From NCBI GenBank assembly GCA_002633005.1, contig NMRA01000715.1:112654-176653 (forward strand): 64,000 bases of DNA. Direction: 5' to 3'. Position 1 is the stretch's first letter; every line of letters starts with the position of its first letter. Positions 22,286 to 34,600 of this stretch are shown here, piece by piece. The notes beneath the pieces are model-generated. The model saw nothing but the letters and a program-made list of their open reading frames with translations. It did not search any database and was not told where the DNA came from. Source of the DNA: Phoronis australis (Eukaryota; Phoronida; Phoronidae). The position numbers and the translations under genes were made by a program.

Positions 22286-24336
22286 GGGTATAAATGATTG
22301 TACTTATTATCCATACTAACCAAAACTAAATTTTGATATTGTATGACATAACTATGGTCTAATTTTCACATCCACAGGTATTTCAAGGTGTGTCCAGGTG
22401 TGTCAAATTGCAGTTATGCATCTTCAGCACCTTGCTGTTCATCGTAATATGCTTTTTCGTAATTCCTATAGCTATGATACAACCTGAAGCATGGCACAAC
22501 ACACAGTGTCTTTTTACAGACATTGCACTGGTAAGACGATTCTCTACCGGGCCTTTTTCGCTTCTCCCCTACTCTTGATAAACGCTTCCGTTCAGCAGGT
22601 TGACACACAGCACAGGCTCGAGAAATGTTTTTCTTAGTACCTGTGCCTACGATACGCTCTGGGAAGTGTTTACCATGAAGACGGAGAAGAGGCTCACCCG
22701 AGGATCGCCTACCGACAAAAGAAGAAGGATGTATTACATCGTCATCAACAGATGCAATTATGCCACTAATTAGTTTTTGCCTGAACTGACGATGCAGCAG
22801 TGGAACACGATCAGAGGTTACGGATTTGTACACCAGATACGCATTCAGTACAGATAATGATAAAACATGAAATATGACCCTCTTCCACCATTTAAGGGTT
22901 CGAGCATTAAAGGTAGAATAGCTGACCATTTGGTCAGAGCGATCTACTCCACCCATGAATTTATCATATGTTATCACTACTGCTGGCTTCTCTATAGGGG
23001 TTTGGTCACGTGGATTTGTTTTGCCAGTTGTTATTTTGCTACCTTTATCAACAGTTGTTAATAAATAGACTACTTTTCTGTCATGGAATTTTACGAGTAA
23101 TAAGTTATTGTTATGTACACAAAATATATCTCCCTTATTGAGTTTCTTTTCTTTCACGAATTGGGGCACACCGCGTCGATTTTGACAAAGAGTTCCTGTA
23201 GCACCGCATCCTAACTTCCACAGATCTTCATAAAGTTTGATGGAACTATAATAATTATCCATGAATAAAATATAGCCTTGCCCAAAGTATCCTCGCATCA
23301 AATCCATTACTAGATCATATGTTGCTCCGTCTTCAGAAGGGGGTGTTTCGCTTTTGCCAGAATACAGTTTGAATTTTGAACAATATCCAGTTACAGCATC
23401 ACAAATCTTGTAGGCTTTTATTCCATATTTTTTTGGTTTGTCAGGGTTATACACTCTAAAAGATAAATTTCCTTTCCAAGGCACCACTCCTTCGTCTAAT
23501 GAGAGCTGCTGATGTGGTGTATATACAGAATGAAAGCGGGAAATAATGTTCTGGTATAATGATCCAAGTTTGTGCAATGGGTTGAATCCAGGTAGGCCAC
23601 GGCGAATTTGGTTGGCATCATCTGCGAGGTGGAAAAATGACATAAGCAGCCAAAATCTGTCCCGAGACATACATTTTCGAAAAAAAGGAGTTTCGCAAAC
23701 CTCATCAGTTGTCCAGTATGAAGACAAATCCAGTTGGACAACTAGTCCCATCGCGATTGTCATTGCGAGAAACACCTTCATTTCCTGCCAGGTCGTATCT
23801 CGCCACTTTTTAAGCCGGGAATTCCCCTTCAACTGATCTTGATTTTTAGCGAGTTCGTCAGCGGCGTACCTGTTAGTTTCTGCAGCCATCTCTCTAAAAT
23901 CATCGTCAGTGACGAATAAGTTAAAAAAATCGAGCGGCTGGGGATCTTCAGGCAGCTGAATTCCCGTAGCTAAACCAGGAGTCGCGGAAAACCCCAGATA
24001 GGTGGGGTCGCGATCGCCTTCAATCCAATCTGCCTTGGGGCCACCAGGCAAGTCCAGTTCGTCATCGGACGAATCTTCATTATTTTCACTTTCAAACCCT
24101 TCAAATTCCTCTCCACTTTCAGCATCATTAAAGATTTCGGTGAAGTTTCCAAATTCAGGTAAGTCAGACGCCATTCTTAAAAGTGGAAATATTGTATCGG
24201 AGTAATTCCGTGAAAAGGTCAACCTAGAGGCAAAAAATTAAAATTGTGACTAAACTTATATTTTTGGTCTCATCTGAAAGCCCAGTCTCTCTAGTTTCAT
24301 GGCCCATATTCAACTGTCCAATATTTGAGGTCACTT
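22286..24336 (-). mobile_element. PiggyBac-superfamily transposon, apparently coding-intact
   Basis: This is the segment between the end of repeat copy 2 and the shared right-hand motif (AGGTCACTTGAC near 24330). It carries one uninterrupted piggyBac transposase. Its left side (TGTACTTATTATCCATAC near 22292) and right side are only loosely inverted, and I found no clean TTAA-flanked ends. Boundaries are therefore provisional, and the true element may include the 2.97 kb to its left. Confidence 0.7.
22414..24174 (-). CDS. PiggyBac-type transposase (DDE_Tnp_1_7 family), 586 aa
   Basis: Cut-and-paste transposase acting in the nucleus; the family cuts at TTAA sites. I chose ATG at 24174 (context AAGAATGGC, A at -3 and G at +4), which starts MASDLPEF; the frame stays open 16 codons further but without ATG. 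Order: acidic N-terminus (residues 13-54, many Glu/Asp), all-alpha and RNase-H-like core with catalytic candidates D227 (SLDEGVVPWKG), D306 (LFMDNYYSS) and D411 (GGVDRSDQM), then a Cys-rich C-terminal zinc-binding region (C521/C524, C550/C553, C558, C562, H567). The length is normal for the family (about 560-610). No stop or frameshift, so it is recent or under selection. The DNA upstream shows no obvious intron. A domesticated host gene is possible but less likely next to repeats. Confidence 0.95.
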   Translation of the reverse strand: MASDLPEFGNFTEIFNDAESGEEFEGFESENNEDSSDDELDLPGGPKADWIEGDRDPTYLGFSATPGLATGIQLPEDPQPLDFFNLFVTDDDFREMAAETNRYAADELAKNQDQLKGNSRLKKWRDTTWQEMKVFLAMTIAMGLVVQLDLSSYWTTDEVCETPFFRKCMSRDRFWLLMSFFHLADDANQIRRGLPGFNPLHKLGSLYQNIISRFHSVYTPHQQLSLDEGVVPWKGNLSFRVYNPDKPKKYGIKAYKICDAVTGYCSKFKLYSGKSETPPSEDGATYDLVMDLMRGYFGQGYILFMDNYYSSIKLYEDLWKLGCGATGTLCQNRRGVPQFVKEKKLNKGDIFCVHNNNLLLVKFHDRKVVYLLTTVDKGSKITTGKTNPRDQTPIEKPAVVITYDKFMGGVDRSDQMVSYSTFNARTLKWWKRVIFHVLSLSVLNAYLVYKSVTSDRVPLLHRQFRQKLISGIIASVDDDVIHPSSFVGRRSSGEPLLRLHGKHFPERIVGTGTKKNISRACAVCQPAERKRLSRVGEKRKRPGRESSYQCNVCKKTLCVVPCFRLYHSYRNYEKAYYDEQQGAEDA

Positions 24337-25796
24337 GACCCAAAAAATTAGCTGACATTATTTAATGCATCACTTTAAAATTGAAAAGAAGGAATGAGTT
24401 AAAGAGCTGTGGATATAAAGATAATCATACTAACGACTAAATAACGACCAACATTTGACAAGTTTATTAGCTCCACATATTCCTAAATCATAATCCTAAA
24501 TGTAACTGTATCTTAATTAATGTCTTGTTTTCAAACTGGAAGACAACACAGTGTCTTGAATGAATGCCAATATGAAGTTGATGCTGTCAATTAAACCATG
24601 CTGAGCAAGTGGTCTGCTGGACAATTTGTTATGACAAGATACTGAAGTCCTGTTTACGAATACTTTTAAACATCAACTTTGAGCATACGTCAGAACTATT
24701 AAAAACATAGCCCAGAAAATAAGTTTGCACAAGCTGAGGGTGAGTTTTAATTTAAAAAAAAAAAATAATTAAAATGCGTTTTTATTACAAAGATCAGTAG
24801 TAATTTTTAAACTTGATTTCACATTTTATACTTTGACAATCACATTTACTTATTAACTTTAAACTATATTCTACTTAATGCATAAAAACAGTTTTCCTGC
24901 TAACCAACAGTCCTTAAATACAAAATGGTTAGTCTCATTCTCTTTGAAGCTCAGTGAGGATTTTAGGAGGTTTTTTATCATTAATCAATGTATTGAGAAG
25001 TTAAAATCATGGAGTGCATTCCCACGATAGGCCTACTTGTGATGACTTTGTCAAAAGGTCAATCGGTGCATTTTGATTGAAAAACATTGAATCAGAAGCA
25101 AAAGACCAATTCGGCTTAAGTACTGCAAAAGTTAGAATTTTTGTGAATTGATATCTTAGTTACAACAAACAATTTAATACTAAAATTCAGAGTGTACATC
25201 CTTTATGTATGTCCCTCACACTCACTCCACTTACATCGACAAAAATTTCTTAGAAAATATCATCAAAAAAATTAATGAGTTGTACTTTGCAAACATTCCA
25301 CTAAATCATCATATAAAACAAAAATTGTAACTAAATGCGTCTCACAGAAACTTAATGTTGAATTTTTTTTTCAAAAATTCAAATACTCTGCGTACGTCCA
25401 TCACAGCCATTTAGAGACTATTTTCTCAGTCAGGAAAAAATAGGAGAAAATTTGATACATGTTTTGAAAGCTATAGATGAGATCTAACAATTGATGTATT
25501 ATTTATTATTATTTTCCTTTTTTTTGTATCTTCAACATCTCTTGACCAATCTGACTGAAATTTGTTATATGAACAGATCTTTTCAAGCACTACCAGCATT
25601 ACGAACCCATTTCTTGCTATGACTAACATTCTCACGATATTCGAGATTTACTTATCAGATGACTGCTCTTTTGTTGACTAAATTACACAGGCATCCTCAG
25701 CTTTTGATCGTCCCCAATACACTATATAATACTACAAGGTATGACACTCTGGAGTAGAAATTCCACGGGTGCTTCACTTCAGTTGTCCAAAGCAAG
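24337..25796. other. No gene recognised
   Basis: AT-rich intergenic DNA with short poly-A and poly-T runs (24756-24767, 25366-25374, 25519-25526). Nothing coding seen. Confidence 0.4.
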
Positions 25797-26268
25797 CATA
25801 AAACTCAAAAAAATTACACAAAACAGAGGTTCCACAAACCAAGAGGAATAGTTCTTTCTCCTAATACCATTTACGGTGTCCTGCTCCACCGAGTTCGCAA
25901 GAAATTCGCGGTCAAAGCACAAAAATCTTCCCAAAAACCACGTCCGGAGCAACTCCTTGGTCCCACGCGCAGGCTACGGAATTAATCAATGAGTTACGGA
26001 TGTACGATAATTGCCAATTCATCACGGAAAGTCATGGCATCGACAACTCGGCTATTGCCATTCATCCGTAACTCATCCGATTATTCCATACCCTACGCGT
26101 AGAACGAAGGAGTTGCTCCAGACGAGCTCTTTGGGAAGATTTTTGTGCTTTAACCGCGAATTTCTTTTGAACTTGGTGTGAGCAGGACACTGTAAATGGT
26201 ATTGGGAGAAAGAACAATTCCTCATGGTTTGTTGAACCTCTGTTTTGTGTAAATTTATTGAGATTTAT
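25797..26268. repeat. Long foldback (inverted repeat) element 1
   Basis: Two arms of about 206 bases (25797-26002 and 26063-26268) are reverse complements with scattered mismatches, separated by a 60-base loop. Landmarks: ACACAAAACAGAGGTTCCAC on the left against GAACCTCTGTTTTGTGTAAA on the right, and ATGAGTTACGGATG (25989) against CATCCGTAACTCAT (26063). No coding content. Confidence 0.88.
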
Positions 26269-26848
26269 GAATGATTTTGGTATCGTTGCATTCCTCAGAC
26301 ATCTGGCTATCCGTACAAATGCTTTTCACGACCTTCAATTACTCTAGTCTATAACTACGCTGTTCCGAACTCGGTCCACTTTACTCTTTAGCCACGCACA
26401 TCGTGAAATCGGCAGCCATTTCAGGGAACTTACTGTATCTAGCGATATCTATCGGCGATTTGCTACAACACACGCTGTTCCTTTTTCATCAGTCAACGTC
26501 ATTGGTTGATTTCGTCAATTATTAACGACAATCGTTATTAATCATCGTACGTCTGCTATCGTCATCACCTTCGTCGTCTCTCTCACGATCGTATCTGTCA
26601 TCATCATGTTATCGTCGCCCATGTTGACTGATGAAAAAGGAACAGCATGTGTTGTAGCAAATCGCCGATAGATGGTGCTAGATATAGTAAGTTCCCTGAA
26701 ATGGCTGCCGATTTCACGATGCGCGTGGCTAAAGTGGACCAAGTTCAGAATGGCGTAGTTATAGACTAGAGTAATTGAGGGTCGTGAAAAGGAATTGTAC
26801 GGATCGCCAGATGTCTGAGGAATGCAGCGATACCAAAATCATTCATTT
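26266..26848. repeat. Long foldback element 2, abutting element 1
   Basis: The outer end ATGAATGATTTTGGTATCG (26266) pairs with CGATACCAAAATCATTCAT (ending near 26848). The arms run about 230 bases inward to around 26500 and 26622; for example TCAGACATCTGG pairs with CCAGATGTCTGA, and TTTCAGGGAACTTACT with AGTAAGTTCCCTGAAA. A spacer of ~120 bases rich in ATCGT/TCATC words separates the arms. The arm sequence is unrelated to element 1. Confidence 0.85.
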
Positions 26849-28611
26849 AGACCTACATTTAGTGGATTTACTTGCAATAAGTTAGGGTTCATTATATCCG
26901 ACTAGTGCCGCTCACCTTTAAATTTTTAATTTCTTTCACCACGTGTCGTTCTTCAGAGCACTTTCATTATATATTTTTGTTGTGACAGTCAAACAAAGTC
27001 TGCCCAAGATGCTTGTCAAGTGGCATTTGCCTATTAGACGAACGGTTTGGACTCTCGATTCTCACTCTCAGGCTGGAAAGTGAGAATCCCACCCCCCGGC
27101 CCGGTTTACTCTAGCCAGTCACTAAAAGAGTCAGTCATTCAGTGTCGGCGAATTTTTCAACAGATGTTTCGTCCTTTCATTTACAAATGTTGGCCACTAT
27201 ACCTTTCAACTTCATTGTTTGTTCAGGACAATCGATAAAAGTAACATTAATCCACGTTAATTACAGAACCGAACTTTAACACGAAAACTGGTGTCTGTAG
27301 ATACTCACCGACTGTCACCCGTCGCAGACGTTCGAGTACAAAATTGCAGAGCAATATGTAGGTCTACAGGCAATATGTTCCGGAGTATGAATTATACGAT
27401 CGATTATTAAATAAAATTAAGGGTATGATATCATTGATAAAATGTGGGATTTAAAGTAAAATAAATGCTCTTTCCACAACATATGGCATGAAAGAAATCA
27501 AGATAGACCACTGAAGTGAAGACAAAACCCAGTTGGTTTAAATTGATCAATCGTCGAATACTAATTTATTCCTGAATAAACACAAATCAACGTGCGTGGG
27601 TGCTACTAGTCTCTAAATCTTGCAAAGGATCAGATTTTCAGGTGGCCGAACGGTTTGAACGTTAAGACTCTGGTTCGATTCTTAGCCTAAGCAAACCTGA
27701 GGTCCGTACTAAGTAACCAGGTAGTTAGCTGTATGAAGACTACACAGCTTAGCACCAAGGCAAGTTTAAAGACTTAGACTGCACCGTCTCTCGCTGGCCT
27801 CTCAGACTCAGTTCAGTAGAGGTGGTGAAACTAGGAGCTTTATACGCCATGAGCTTTTCAGCGAATTTTCCCTCACACCCAGTGGCGGATCTACGGTGGG
27901 GGTTCAGGGGGTTTATCCGTCCACACTTCCAAAGTAGGCAAGCATTTTAGATGGATCCACCGCTGAAAGAGCAGTTCTACAGCTGATTACTTTAGGTTAA
28001 CTAGCTTCTTTACTCTAAAATATGTTTTGATTTAATTTAAGGGAAATACTGTGGTGCCGCAACCTTGATATTCAGGCGAATTGACGTGCAACGTTTTTAC
28101 CTCACCTGTCATGCTGTGTCATTCTGTTACACTCCACACGTTTGTAACTGAGTCATGTATAGTAAAGTTGTCTTGCGCAATATCATACAGTGTAAAATAC
28201 ATGTAATATTTTTGAAAAAAATTCTTTTCCCGAAGAATTGCTATTGTGTCGGGCGCCGTGATCTGGTCGCGACTCCGTTTGTTCATCATATCATGAGATA
28301 ACCCTTGAAACCATCTACTTTGCAGACTAATCGCATCAAGTCTACAATTTGAAAGTAATCAGTTAAGCAAATGAATATTGTAAATCTTGGTGGGATTTGG
28401 GATAAAAACTCATGCTGATGTACTGGTGCAAGCTTTCTTTTGTGGATTAGTTTTTCATAGGGTAGAGGATGTATTAGCAGTACCCTCGCTCAGCTCAGGG
28501 GAAAGGTGTGCCTTCTGAGATCAATTTTTTAATGGTCTATACCAAAAATTCCACATTGTTATCTAACTTTTAGTTTGTTTTGCTGATTTAAAGTTCTGTT
28601 TTTGGTTCCAG
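26849..28611. other. Upstream region of the aldo-keto reductase; short repeats only
   Basis: A tRNA-like stretch with A-box-like GTGGCCGAACGGTTTGAACG (27642) and B-box-like GGTTCGATTCTT (27672) may start a short interspersed repeat running to about 27870. A CAGTGGCGGATCTACGG word at 27882 resembles the end of the element at 40916. An upstream non-coding exon of the reductase could lie here but I could not place it. Confidence 0.35.
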
Positions 28612-28680
28612 TGGATCCTTTGAGAATGAACATGAAGATGATCAAGTTGAACAACAATTGTATGATGCCCCTTATTGGTT
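28612..28680 (+). CDS. Aldo-keto reductase exon 1
   Basis: After an acceptor-like GTTTTTGGTTCCAG, ATG at 28626 begins MNMKMIKLNNNCMMPLIG, the usual reductase N-terminal strand. ATGs at residues 1, 3 and 5 are all plausible starts; M5 gives the canonical MIKLNN. The frame is open back to the acceptor (TG-GAT-CCT-TTG-AGA), so an upstream coding exon ending in A could supply an earlier Met. Donor GTAAGT at 28681. Confidence 0.85.
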
Positions 28681-31600
28681 GTAAGTAATCGTCTCTGTGT
28701 TCTGCTGTGAACCCTGGATTATTGTTTCACTCTGTGCTGTGCTTAGAACAATGAGTCCTTTTAACTTTGTGCTATACTGAGAACAATTTGCTGTATTGTG
28801 AATGATGAGTCATTGTTTCATTCTGTGCTGTACTGCTGTCAGCAATGAGCCATTGTTCATTCTGTGTTGTGAACGATGAGCATTTGTTTCATTCTGAGCT
28901 GTGCCATCAGCAATTATCCATTGTTTCACTCTGTGGTAGAACTAGTAAGTGGTGACGTCTTAATCAAAAGTTGTTTTGTGTTTGAAGGTGGGTTAATTTA
29001 TAGATCTTCATTGATTTTTATATTGTCGCTTAAATTATTTTATCAAATATACATGCTCCAAACGTACGTACCAAACTTTCTTCCTGCCTCCTATGTGACA
29101 TGTTGCTTTGTGATAGATTATGTACCTCTGTTCTCTATGTCATCTCACTGTGCACTTCTGTTCTCTGTGTCCCCTCACTATGCACCTCTGTTCTAAGTGT
29201 CACCTCTCTATGCACCTCTGTTCTCTGTGTCACCTCACTATGCACCTCTGTTCTAAGTGTCACCTCTCTATGTTGTTTCAAAAGTTGTTTGCCACAAGTA
29301 ATGGGAGCTTTGCCAAATATTTTTTTGTGCCATTACCAAGTTAACAATAGTCTGAGTAAAACTTAATCATTTTTGTGGGAAAATTTGACAAATTGTCTAC
29401 CATATTGTGTGCCAGGAGGCATTACTAAGTACCGGTATATGTAAAGTTTGGAAACTTATCTCACAATATTTGCTGACCTAAATGTTAAGTACAGTATTAG
29501 CACAGTTTTAAAATGTCCCTTCATGTATCCATCTGCAGGGCCCACTTGCATAAAAATTACAGGCTGCATAGCAACAGTGACGTCGCATTATCACTCATCA
29601 CGTTGTTATTGTTGAACAATGTGCCTGACGTCATGCAACAGTCAAACTTATCCAGCAGATAATTTCCAGTTTTCAATGCAACCCAATCCTGATAATGACT
29701 GGTTTTTATTTTCAGTTTAAAGTACCTCACGTTTTTTAGATTAGGTATTTTTAACGGAAATGTAAATAAAGAAATAGGTAATATGTTTTCATTCCAGTGG
29801 GCACATACAAAGTAACAGGGGAGATAATGTATTCAGTGTTGGAAGCTGCCTTGAGGTCTGGTTATAGAGCAATTGGTGAGTTGACTGAAAATAACCACCT
29901 AGGCACGGTGACAGTCAGACAGATATTTAACAAACAACGGTTGTGTCACTGGTTACAACACTGTGTCACTGGTCATAGCACTGCGTCACTGGTCACAGCG
30001 TTGCATCACTGGTCACAGCGTTGCGTCACTGGTCACTGCGCTGCGTCACTGGTCACTGCGCTGCGTCACTGGTCACTGTGCTGCGTCACTGGTCACAGTG
30101 CTGCATCACTGGTTACAGCGCTGTGTCACTGGTCACAGGGCTGCATCACTGGTCACTGCGCTGCGTCACTGGTCACAGGGCTGCATCAATGGTCACTGCG
30201 CTGCATCACTGGTCACAGCGCTGCGTCACTGGTCACAGGGCTGCATCGTTGGTCACTGAGCTGCGTCACAGGTCACAGCGCTGCGTCACTGGTCATAGCG
30301 CTGCATCACTGGTCACAGCACTGTGTCACTGGTCACAGGGCTGTGTTACTAGCTACAGTGCTGTCTCACTCCTTGCGCTCTACGTGAAAATTTGATGTCA
30401 CAATTTCAGTTGCACTACTTGTAAGACATAAACTTCGTAGCTCGATCATTTTGATGGAATGTGTCTTTGTTCACCAATTTATTTGATGAGTGTTATAACA
30501 AACTTTTAAAAATGAAATCTCAGCAGCCATATTTAAATATTCACATTCAAGTTTCTACACTGACAGTGGTTGACAGGGACATCATTAATACCTTTCACAA
30601 ATTGCCCGAATCTTAACTGCAGGTGTATGAACATAGAGAAATCACCGAAATACTGAAATCTCAAGTGAACGGTTTCCAGTCCCAATTTAAGGGAATTTTG
30701 ATTTATAAATTGACTACATCTATGCAATTATTTCCAGAAAAATTTCAAAACTATTCTAATTTGTTTTCAGATACAGCTTGGGGTTACAGGAATGAATCTT
30801 TCATAAGTCAGGAACTGGCTAAACTTTTGCCGTCAATGAATTTGAAAATGTCGGACATTTTCCTGACTAGCAAGCTTCGTGAGTATGACAGTTTGACGAT
30901 TTGCCCAAATAAAGTAATTGTGCATGCTATGTCAAGAGTCTGAACGAACCATGTATGTTGGTCAATGCAAACTGCTTTCCAACACTGCCAACTCTGGCCC
31001 TTAGCCACCATGATGGTCGTAACCAACTCACAATTCACAGCATGTAGTGTTTACATGTTGTGAATCATGGTGAATAAACAGATATTAATATCAAAATATT
31101 AATTAATATTCAATAAGCACACCAGTCCTGTACAAACATAATTTAGACACAGTTCTTAATTTTCTGATTTACACGATTTTCAATGTAAGACTTAAGGCAT
31201 ATACCATGATTATTCTAACAGCTCGAGATTTTTCGTAACGAGTTCACTCTTTGTTGAATTGTTTTTCAGTTATAGGAAATATTTTAAAAAATGATTTAAT
31301 ATTGTGCAACAATATGTTTTGGGTAATTTAGAATATACAGCTGCAAAAGTGTGATTCACTAATAAACAACAAGGACGAAATTGTGACAATCTCACCATCT
31401 GCCAGGACTGGTTTCAGTGCCAATAGCTGGCTTATTAGCTCTGTTCCTCTGTAGTCATTTATGTGTTCATCAGATGTTGTGCAGTCTGGTGCATAGAACT
31501 GTTTAAAAAACTCAACACTCGTTATGGTTTGTCCATGTGCAGTGCACTGGGTGGGTGCATGTCAAGGTGCACTGGGTAGGCGCATATCAAGGTGTACTGG

Positions 31601-34600
31601 GTGGGTGCATATCAAGGTGCACTGGGTAGGCGCATATCAAGGTGTACTGGGTGGGTGCATATCAAGGTGCACTGGGTGGACACATATCAAGGTGCACTGG
31701 GTGGGTGAGTATCAAGGGGCACTGGGTGGGTGCATATCAAGGTGCAGTGGGTGACCACATATCAAGGTGCACTGGGTTGGCACACACCAAGGTGTACTGG
31801 GTGGCCACATATCAAGGTGCACTGGGTGGCCACATATCAAGGTGCACTGGGTGGGCACATATCAAGGTGCACTGGGTGGGCACACACCAAGGTGTACTGG
31901 GTGGCCACATATCAAGGTGAACTGGGTGGCCACATATCAAGGTGCACTGGGTGGCAGCATATCAAAACTCTTGCTTTTGATGAATGGTCACATTCTTTTG
32001 CAAGTGTTGTACAGCACATTTGTTTAACATTTTTTACGGATTTAATTGATAATCTCTTGGTGAACCAATGGATAAGTATCAGGGATGTGTATAACACTGA
32101 CCATCAGCTATCACATGCAAGTCCAATAATTTGTGACTGCTTGTTATTTTTTGCTTTTAGCCCCTAAACACCACGGCTATGAGCAGTGTGTGAAGAGTTG
32201 CCTAGAGTCCCTGGACAACTTACAGGTGCCATGTCTTGACCTTTACCTCATACACTGGCCTGGGGCGCCTAAGATGAAACTAGATGACCCACGACACGCT
32301 CAACTGAGGTGGGAGAGTTGGAAGGCTATGGAGGATCTTGTTACACAAGGTATTCGACACATTATAAATTACGCGATACCTCTCTGAATTAGACTGTGCA
32401 GTTGTTGCCCTCACATTTTCTGCATAATTCAACTGTATGGAGAAAGTGTTGATTGCGGAGAATTTGTGCTGCTGCACTAATCGGCAAACAATCGGTAGCA
32501 TATGCTTGCAGAGGCACGTGACTAGTACACGGGATGATAGTCACGGTAATGTTTTTTCTTGAACGGCAGGACCATGGCCCACTTGTGCCCCCCCCATTCC
32601 CATGGCAGTGATGTTAGTTATACCAAGGGACATTTGAAATCTCACATCCAGGACGCAGTATGGTGGACAAGTGATATTCAATTGTCTCATTTTTTTAAGA
32701 ACATACTTTGTCTTGTGGTCTGTTTCATAAAAAGTGACTTAAATCAGACCTCTGTAATGGGGTTATCGTCAGATAATGTTTTGAAAACCTCCAGGTACTG
32801 ACGATAGTGATAATCGTCTTTAGTTTGAATGCCTTCAGGCATTGTCAATCATGTAATCATCTTTACTTTGAAACCCTGCAGGCATTGTCAATGACCATAA
32901 GGATCTTAAGTTTGAAAAAAATTAAAAGTTAAATTACGCCAATTCTCTTTGTCCAAAATTAATAAAATTCTCTTTTACAAACGTGTTCAAGTTAAGTGTT
33001 TGTTTCTAATATAAGTATGAGGAAAAGGAGTGTTTTCTTAATTGAATAGATTGAGTTAACTCTTTTTCTCCAAATATAGGCAAGATCAAGTCGATCGGAG
33101 TATCAAACTACACACAGAGACATCTGGAGGAGTTATTGTCTTTCTGTCGGATAAAGCCTGCTGTTTTACAGGTAGTTTTTCTAATGTCTGATCTCTTTAA
33201 TATGTTTTCATAAAAATTGACACAAGGAAATTCATTTTCCATCCCAAAAAGTGGTAAATACCTGCAGAAATTTTAGACGTCTTCCTCAGTGCATACTAGG
33301 GGGCGCTGTACACAGGATGTTGTTATGTGTTGTGCTGATTATGTGCTACAGGTATTTACCACTTTTTGGAAAAATGAATTTCCCTGTGTCAGTTGTTATT
33401 CACTGTGCTGATGAAACTTCTTGAAGATATTTTCGTATAAGGTTTAGTTATTTAAACTGTCCATGCTGACCAAAATTATTTCATCTTCTAAGATGATGCT
33501 CCGAATCTCATTATGGCAGGGGCATGTACCTGGTGAATTTATTTCAGAGTCCATTGCACATTACAATTACCTGACTTCTCTGTATTGCTTTTTTATTATT
33601 ATCTCTGATCTGGATGTGAGCAGCTGTATGTGAAACTATTAAAATTTTAGTGCATGCTCTTATGTTCGGAAATCTCAGGCGGTCAACTGATTTCTGAGGA
33701 CTGCCGATCCTGCATCGAGGGGTGGATGCCAAACACAAGATTTGAAAACAGCAAAAATGGCCACGTCGTACTGTCGTAAATGTGACCCATTCCATTGCGT
33801 GCACCTTTGTAAATTAAATGTACATTCACACATTCATTCTCTACTCAGTTCCTCCTGCCGACGAATGAACATGCAATGCAGACAACCCCATGGACTGGCG
33901 GCACAAATTTTCACCGATCTTGTCAAATTTTTGCCAATGAAACAAGTCCGGCTTCTGAGTGTCTGTTAACTTCCTCTATTTAAGCACGTGTCTGATGTGT
34001 GCTGAATGCTGTTGTGGCAAATGCACTGATTTAACGTAATAAACGGAATAATTTTGAATCAAAGGTAATCAATTTTGGAAAACGGATATTAATTTAAAGT
34101 TTTGAAGTCAAAACGAATTTTGCAATGAATTTATAGGGAATTATTGACTGACTTTGATACTCGCAGGGGTGACTTCGTGGCAACTTTCCCAGTGCAGGTC
34201 GCCAGTGGAATCTCAGATTGTGTTTGGCGACCTGTTTGTGATATAAACAGATATAGTGTCCTGTAGGCCTGGGACGCCCTCTTTGGTGATTATGTGACAC
34301 GTACACAATTTGTCATATATGCTCCTCTACTGTCACAACTGAGAGAACCATCCATGCCTGATGTGCACTAGAGATGGACACGGTGACATGTATTGCCCTC
34401 TGTTATCAGGTGGAGTATCATCCCCATCTAGTGCAGACTGACCTTGTTGACTTCTGCAGACAAAACAACATACACTTCCAAGCATACTCTTCTCTTGGTA
34501 CTTCTGCTGTTGATAACAAGGTAAGTGCAACTCCTTAGGTTCTGCAAACACTCTCCAGTGACTGTTGTTTTAAGTTGCTGGTGCTGAGTTTAGCAAGTTA

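Noticed and set aside
22414-24222. Extending the transposase start to 24222
   Set aside because: The upstream codons contain no ATG (the outermost is TTG). The ATG at 24174 has a good context and a plausible family N-terminus.
29797-30395. Overlapping 98-196 codon open frames in three plus frames
   Set aside because: They are read-through of the 20-bp minisatellite. Only the first 78 bases (29798-29875) are a real exon.
31524-32167. Several 76-145 codon open frames
   Set aside because: They are read-through of the 25-bp intronic minisatellite.
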